Shown in pieces: positions 33,745-39,272 of a stretch of 39,272 bases of DNA. Source of the stretch: an uncultured Chlorobiaceae bacterium (GTDB lineage: Bacteria > Bacteroidota > Chlorobiia > Chlorobiales > Chlorobiaceae); assembly GCA_903928225.1 (NCBI GenBank), contig CAIYPU010000088.1, forward strand, positions 1 to 39,272, read 5' to 3'. The notes below the pieces were generated by a model. It searched no databases. It was given only the letters and a program-made list of their open reading frames with translations, and was not told the DNA's origin. Position numbers and translations under genes: made by a program. Every line of letters begins with the position of its first letter. The stretch's first letter is position 1.

Positions 33745-35106
33745 TCAGTTCGCTTTTGCAGCCTCTGTATATTCGGACATCTTCGCATGGCTTTCTTCTT
33801 CGAAAGCCTCCTTTGAAACATGCGGCAACACGAAGCTCGAAGCGGTGAATGCGATGATTTCAACGATGAAAATAGCGGCATAGGCCAGCATGTGGTTGCC
33901 CGAGAACAGATAAACCAGGTCGCGGACAACGCCTGCCCCGGAATGGCCGATAAAGATTGCAAGGCTCTGGGCAGTGCCCCATAGCCCGATATAGATGCCG
34001 CTCCGGCCGGCGGTCATGTTCATCATCATCGAAAGGTTCGAAACGCTGGCCGCGCCCAGCCCCATGCCTGTGACGACAAGCCCGGCACGGAGCAGGTCCA
34101 TGTTGAGTGTGAAACCGGCCACCATGATGATCGCAAAACCGATGGAGCTGACCGTATTGCCGAAATACGCTCCACGCTTGTACCCTATTCTGGAGAGCAG
34201 GAAGCCTGTAATCAGCATGAAAACAAGTTGTGTCCCCCCCATGGTCGGCTTGAAAAGCTTCGTGGTAACCGAAACCGGCATGCCGAACACTTCGGCACCG
34301 AAAGGGTCCATGACAACCTCGTTTGCGAAAAGTGCGAAAATCGAGATGAAAATATAGAGCGCAAACTGCAGGGTTCTCGGAGAAGATGAAAGCAGTCGGA
34401 CCGACTGCGCGAACGTGATGCTGTGTTTTTCCTTGCCCGGTCCTGTTTCCGCATTCCGCTTTTCAATGCCGATAACCGCGAAAACGCCGAAGAAGAGGGT
34501 GAGAAGCCCGCCGAATTCCGCTACCTGGGTAAGGCGTTCGGGAGTGAAGACTTTAAGGTAGTTGCCGATGTTCCAGTTGGAGATGATGGCGGTCAGCACC
34601 ATGAGGGTCCAGCTTGCCGCGGTGATCTTGCCGATGTGCTCTTCCGGAACGATATCGGCGATGAGGGCGTAATAGGCGGTCGTGGCCACCTGCAACCCGA
34701 AACCGAAGATCAGGAAAATGATGCTGAGCTTCCAGAGGCCGATATCGGTAAAGAGGGCGGGCAGCATACGCGAAAACTCCGTTCCTCCTACCTTCACTTC
34801 GTAGGCTGCCTCCGGGGAAAGCATGAATGAGACAACGCAGCTGACAAGTCCGAGCAAGATGTAGGGTGTCCTGCGGTAGCCCAATACGCTCTTGCGGTCC
34901 GAGAGGTTACCCGCCCAGACCTTGACGCCGAAAATGGCCATGAGTTCCTTGAGGCTGATCAGGCCCAGCGCTATCGTTGCCGGCAGCAGGAGTTCCTTGA
35001 TCATGACCCGGTTCAGAATATCCTGGACAAAACCGAGCATGAGGCCGAACCCCATCTGGAACATGCAGAGTCGGATCAGGTTGAGCGTTTTCACAATCTT
35101 GTTCAT
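33745..35106 (-). CDS. PucC-family bacteriochlorophyll-related MFS transporter
   Basis: The protein (453 residues from the ATG at 35106) belongs to the PucC/BCD branch of the major facilitator superfamily, linked to assembly of light-harvesting complexes and pigment delivery. About 12 membrane helices are visible. Landmarks are IRLCMFQMGFGLMLGFVQD, GNLSDRKSVLGYRRTPYIL and VPEEHIGKITAASWTLM. The TTG at 35130, eight codons earlier, has a GAGGT nearby and is an alternative start. It is the likely leader of an operon with the radical SAM gene and lies about 90 bp after recD2. The exact cargo in green sulfur bacteria is not known. Confidence 0.9.
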   Translation of the reverse strand: MNKIVKTLNLIRLCMFQMGFGLMLGFVQDILNRVMIKELLLPATIALGLISLKELMAIFGVKVWAGNLSDRKSVLGYRRTPYILLGLVSCVVSFMLSPEAAYEVKVGGTEFSRMLPALFTDIGLWKLSIIFLIFGFGLQVATTAYYALIADIVPEEHIGKITAASWTLMVLTAIISNWNIGNYLKVFTPERLTQVAEFGGLLTLFFGVFAVIGIEKRNAETGPGKEKHSITFAQSVRLLSSSPRTLQFALYIFISIFALFANEVVMDPFGAEVFGMPVSVTTKLFKPTMGGTQLVFMLITGFLLSRIGYKRGAYFGNTVSSIGFAIIMVAGFTLNMDLLRAGLVVTGMGLGAASVSNLSMMMNMTAGRSGIYIGLWGTAQSLAIFIGHSGAGVVRDLVYLFSGNHMLAYAAIFIVEIIAFTASSFVLPHVSKEAFEEESHAKMSEYTEAAKAN

Positions 35107-35171
35107 TGCAAGGGAGTGATGGTTTGGCAAATACCTCGTACCGCAGGGAAAAAACCATGCAGGAACTCAAG

Positions 35172-35203
35172 GGACGCAATATAACAAAAAAGCCGGTTCA
35201 ACC
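35172..35203 (-). terminator. Weak terminator at the end of recD2
   Basis: On the minus strand a CCGG...CCGG stem of 4-5 bp straddles the recD2 stop and is followed by CTTTTTTG. The stem is short, so read-through into the PucC gene is likely. Confidence 0.35.
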
Positions 35204-37441
35204 TTGCCGGATGCCTTCGGCGTTCTCTTCGGCAATCAGTTGAGCGAGCCCCGTAAGCCGTCCGGAGGCACGCTTTTCGGCGATGGCCAAGGCAAGGGCC
35301 CTGGGATCGCCGATGATCATCACGAGCTTCTTCGCCCTGGTGACAGCCGTGTAGATGAGGTTCCTTTCAAGCAGGGTGAAATGCTGCATGGCAAGGGGAA
35401 TGACGACGGCAGGATATTCCGAGCCCTGGCTCTTGTGGATGGTTATGGCATAGGCAAGAGTGATCTCGTCGAGATCGGCAGCCTCATACACCGCATCCCG
35501 GTCGTCGTAGCGGACTGTCATCGATCCCTCTTCTTCATCGACGGAAACGATGCGCCCGATATCGCCGTTGAACACCTCCCGGTCGTAGTTGTTCACCAGC
35601 TGGATCACCTTGTCGCCCTCGGCGAACGAAGTCCCGAAACGGACAAGCTTTTTGCGGTTCCCGGGGTTCAGTGTTTCCTGCAGGAGTTCGTTGAGGGCTT
35701 TCGTTCCGAGAACGCCTTTGTTCATTGGAGAGAGCACCTGGATGTCACGCAGGGGGTCGAGGCCGAAACGGGCGGGAATCCTCTGGCAGATGACCTGCAG
35801 GAGCCTGCGCCGGATATCGGCTGCTGCAGCGGTTTCGACGATATAGAAATCGGAAAGCCCCGAACCGGCGGATTGTGCGGGCTGTTCTCCGTGGTTGATT
35901 CGGTGCGCGTTGACGATAATCATCGACGACTGCGCCTGGCGGAATATTTCAGTCAGCCGTACGACCGGGACGGCACCGGAGCGGATCATGTCGGCAAGCA
36001 CGAAGCCGGGTCCGACAGGGGGAAGCTGGTCCACATCCCCGGCAAACACAAGAGCGGCATGATCGGGAACAGCGCAGAGAAGCCGGTTCATCAGCACCAC
36101 GTCGATCATCGAAGACTCATCCACGACAACAAGGTCGGCATGGAGAGGGTTGGAAGGTCCCCGCTTGAAATCACGAAGGTGGGGATCGAACTCGAGCAGC
36201 CTGTGGATGGTCTTCGCCTCCCTTCCCGTTGCTTCGGCAAGGCGTTTGGCAGCCCTGCCGGTGGGAGCGCAGAGCATGATTTCAAGCCTGCCCGAACCGA
36301 GAATGGCGAGAAAGGTATTGATAATGGTCGTCTTGCCAACCCCCGGACCTCCGGTGACCACCAGCAGCTTGCTCTCAAGCGCCAGTGCGACGGCATTGCG
36401 CTGCGACTCCGACAGCTCGATACCCGAGTGCCGTTCGGCCATCGTAATTGACGTCATCGTATCGGTGCTCCTCCACGGCAGCTTTCCCCGCATGAGACGC
36501 CGGAGATGGGCGGCTATACCCTTCTCGGCCCGGTAGAGCTCGTTCAGGTAGTAGCAGCGCTCCTCAGCCTCACCGACCGATATGACGTTGCCGATGGAAA
36601 GCTCCTGTTTTAGAGCATCCCCGATCACGGGTGCCGGGATATCGAGCAGGGTGCCGCAGGATTCTACAAGCATTTTTTCGGGTATGCGGCAGTGTCCCGC
36701 AGACGACAGCTCGAGCAGCACGTGCCCGATCGCAGCGCGAGCCCGCATCGGAGAGTCAGTCGGCACCCCGAGATTGCGCGCTATCTGGTCGGCGGTCCTG
36801 AAACCGATGCCGGGAATATCAAGGGTGAGCCGGTAAGGGTTCGATGTAACGACCGATATGGCTTCTTCGCCGTATGCCCTGAAAATCCTTACCGCCCTTG
36901 CCGTCCCGACGCCATGGGACTGCAGGAACACCATGATCTTCCTGATTGCGCGCTGTTCGGCCCATGCGGAAACCACCTGATCCATGCGCTTGCGCCCTAT
37001 CCCCGGCAGTTCGAGCAGACGTTCCGGGTGGTCCTCGATGACATTGAAAACATCCTCGCCGAACGCGCGGACAAGCACGTCGGCGAAATGGGCGCCGATA
37101 CCTTTCACCATTCCGGAAGAGAGGTATTTGCGGATACCCTCGAGCGTGTCGGGAGGGACTACCGTCAGCCGGTCCGCCCTGAACTGACGTCCCCAGGTTT
37201 TGTCGTTCTGCCATGCGCCGACCGCTTCGATGTGTTCGCCCTCGCTGACAGCTGCGACATACCCGATGACGGCTGACGGTTCCCTCTCCCCTTCGAATTT
37301 GACCTTCAGCACCGAAAAACCGTTTTCGGCATTGAAAAACGTCACCTTCTCGACAATGCCGCTCAGCCTCTCCCCTGCTGGAAAGCCTGTGGTTGCCCCG
37401 ATATCCTTCTGTTCATGTTCCGATCTGCCCGCCACGTTCAT
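35198..37441 (-). CDS. recD2: RecD2-type ATP-dependent DNA helicase
   Basis: RecD2 is a 5'-3' superfamily 1B helicase that acts without RecBC in DNA repair. The 747-residue protein has an N-terminal OB-like and helix-hairpin-helix part (LPGIGRKRMDQVV, IPGIGFRTADQIA), Walker A GGPGVGKT at 364-371, Walker B VVVDESSMID, GDVDQLPPVGPG, and the C-terminal UvrD-like motif TIHKSQGSEYPAVVIP and LIYTAVTRAKK. The ATG at 37441, with AAGGA four bases upstream, is chosen over a GTG at 37486, which overlaps the thiC promoter zone. Its start region is divergent from thiC. Confidence 0.94.
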   Translation of the reverse strand: MNVAGRSEHEQKDIGATTGFPAGERLSGIVEKVTFFNAENGFSVLKVKFEGEREPSAVIGYVAAVSEGEHIEAVGAWQNDKTWGRQFRADRLTVVPPDTLEGIRKYLSSGMVKGIGAHFADVLVRAFGEDVFNVIEDHPERLLELPGIGRKRMDQVVSAWAEQRAIRKIMVFLQSHGVGTARAVRIFRAYGEEAISVVTSNPYRLTLDIPGIGFRTADQIARNLGVPTDSPMRARAAIGHVLLELSSAGHCRIPEKMLVESCGTLLDIPAPVIGDALKQELSIGNVISVGEAEERCYYLNELYRAEKGIAAHLRRLMRGKLPWRSTDTMTSITMAERHSGIELSESQRNAVALALESKLLVVTGGPGVGKTTIINTFLAILGSGRLEIMLCAPTGRAAKRLAEATGREAKTIHRLLEFDPHLRDFKRGPSNPLHADLVVVDESSMIDVVLMNRLLCAVPDHAALVFAGDVDQLPPVGPGFVLADMIRSGAVPVVRLTEIFRQAQSSMIIVNAHRINHGEQPAQSAGSGLSDFYIVETAAAADIRRRLLQVICQRIPARFGLDPLRDIQVLSPMNKGVLGTKALNELLQETLNPGNRKKLVRFGTSFAEGDKVIQLVNNYDREVFNGDIGRIVSVDEEEGSMTVRYDDRDAVYEAADLDEITLAYAITIHKSQGSEYPAVVIPLAMQHFTLLERNLIYTAVTRAKKLVMIIGDPRALALAIAEKRASGRLTGLAQLIAEENAEGIRQG

Positions 37442-37490
37442 CTTTCCTTGTATCCTGCTGAAACCGCCGATGCCCGAAAATCTCACCGAT

Positions 37491-37519
37491 TTGTAAAATA
37501 AGGTGAATTTAAGTATTGT
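37491..37519 (+). promoter_or_regulatory. Candidate thiC promoter
   Basis: TTGTAA at 37491-37496 and TATTGT at 37514-37519 with a 17-bp spacer are placed so that transcription would begin just before the TPP aptamer. Both hexamers match 4-5 of 6 consensus bases. Confidence 0.55.
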
Positions 37520-37532
37520 GCCGATGAGATTC

Positions 37533-37623
37533 TCATCTTGGGGGTGCTGATTGTCGTTATGGATTCAGCTGAGATCAAACCCTTGTAACTTGATGCAGGT
37601 AATGCTGACGCAAGAAAAGATGA
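37533..37623 (+). promoter_or_regulatory. TPP (THI-box) riboswitch
   Basis: The conserved core is clear: GGGGTGCT near 37541, CTGAGATCAAACCCTT at 37569-37584, and ACTTGATGCAGGTAATGCTG at 37588-37607, followed by GACGCAAG. P1 pairs TCTTG (37536-37540) with CAAGA (37611-37615). It precedes thiC, the usual target; thiamine diphosphate binding would reduce thiC expression. TCATCTT (37533-37539) can also pair with AAGATGA (37617-37623), which would compete with P1 and may be the switch. No classical terminator is seen before thiC, so control of translation is possible. Confidence 0.92.
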
Positions 37624-37682
37624 AGCCGGAGCTCACCGTATCCAGCCATCCTTCCCCGTTTACAGGTCCCTGCTCATTCTGA

Positions 37683-39272
<1,590 letters not shown>

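Overview
The window looks like chromosomal DNA of a green sulfur bacterium (Chlorobiaceae). It combines bacteriochlorophyll genes bchF-bchC-bchX, a PucC-type pigment transporter, a hemX-hemA-hemC-hemD tetrapyrrole operon, a Zn-independent (Asp-type) HemB and typical Chlorobi weak or absent Shine-Dalgarno sites. The species is not assigned; the taxon is inferred from gene content only.

Layout. 1-798: end of a peptide ABC-transporter binding protein, then a terminator overlapping a likely promoter. 834-3542: bchF-bchC-bchX; BchX carries a C-terminal tail that reads like a sigma-70 region-4 helix-turn-helix. 3543-11149: a complete type I Wadjet (jetA-jetB-jetC-jetD) SMC-like plasmid-defence operon, with a 571-bp repeat-rich gap between jetA and jetB. 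11227-13130 (minus): a SPASM radical SAM enzyme and a SAM methyltransferase in one operon. 13380-13874: a GyrI-like ligand-binding protein. 14072-15639 (minus): a three-gene hipB-hipS-hipT toxin-antitoxin module with two matched operators; HipT has lost several expected kinase residues. 15734-17633: typA and its terminator.

17802-21767: hemX-like, hemA, hemC, hemD, with a good promoter before hemA. 21800-23319 (minus): a histidinol-phosphatase-like enzyme and a membrane-anchored protein with a duplicated acidic motif. 23581-27068: a four-gene Na+-pumping biotin-dependent decarboxylase (mmdA, mmdD-like, mmdC, mmdB). 27087-27842: unknown. 28047-31118: hemB, terminator, aroC, and cysE overlapping aroC tail to tail. 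31468-32685: queD and a secreted Pro/Gly-rich protein. 32740-37441: bidirectional terminator, COG0731-type radical SAM gene, PucC transporter and recD2 (all minus). 37491-39272: promoter, TPP riboswitch and truncated thiC.

How it fits together: most of the window is housekeeping for tetrapyrrole and cofactor supply (hem, bch, thiC, queD, cysE, aroC). Two defence or addiction modules (Wadjet, HipBST) and a small radical SAM/methyltransferase cassette lie together between 3.9 and 15.6 kb, making that stretch the accessory part. The most unusual observations are the HTH-like tail on BchX, the degenerate kinase in HipBST with its twin operators, and the repeat cluster splitting jetA from jetB. 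No tRNA, rRNA, CRISPR array, transposase or prophage gene was seen.
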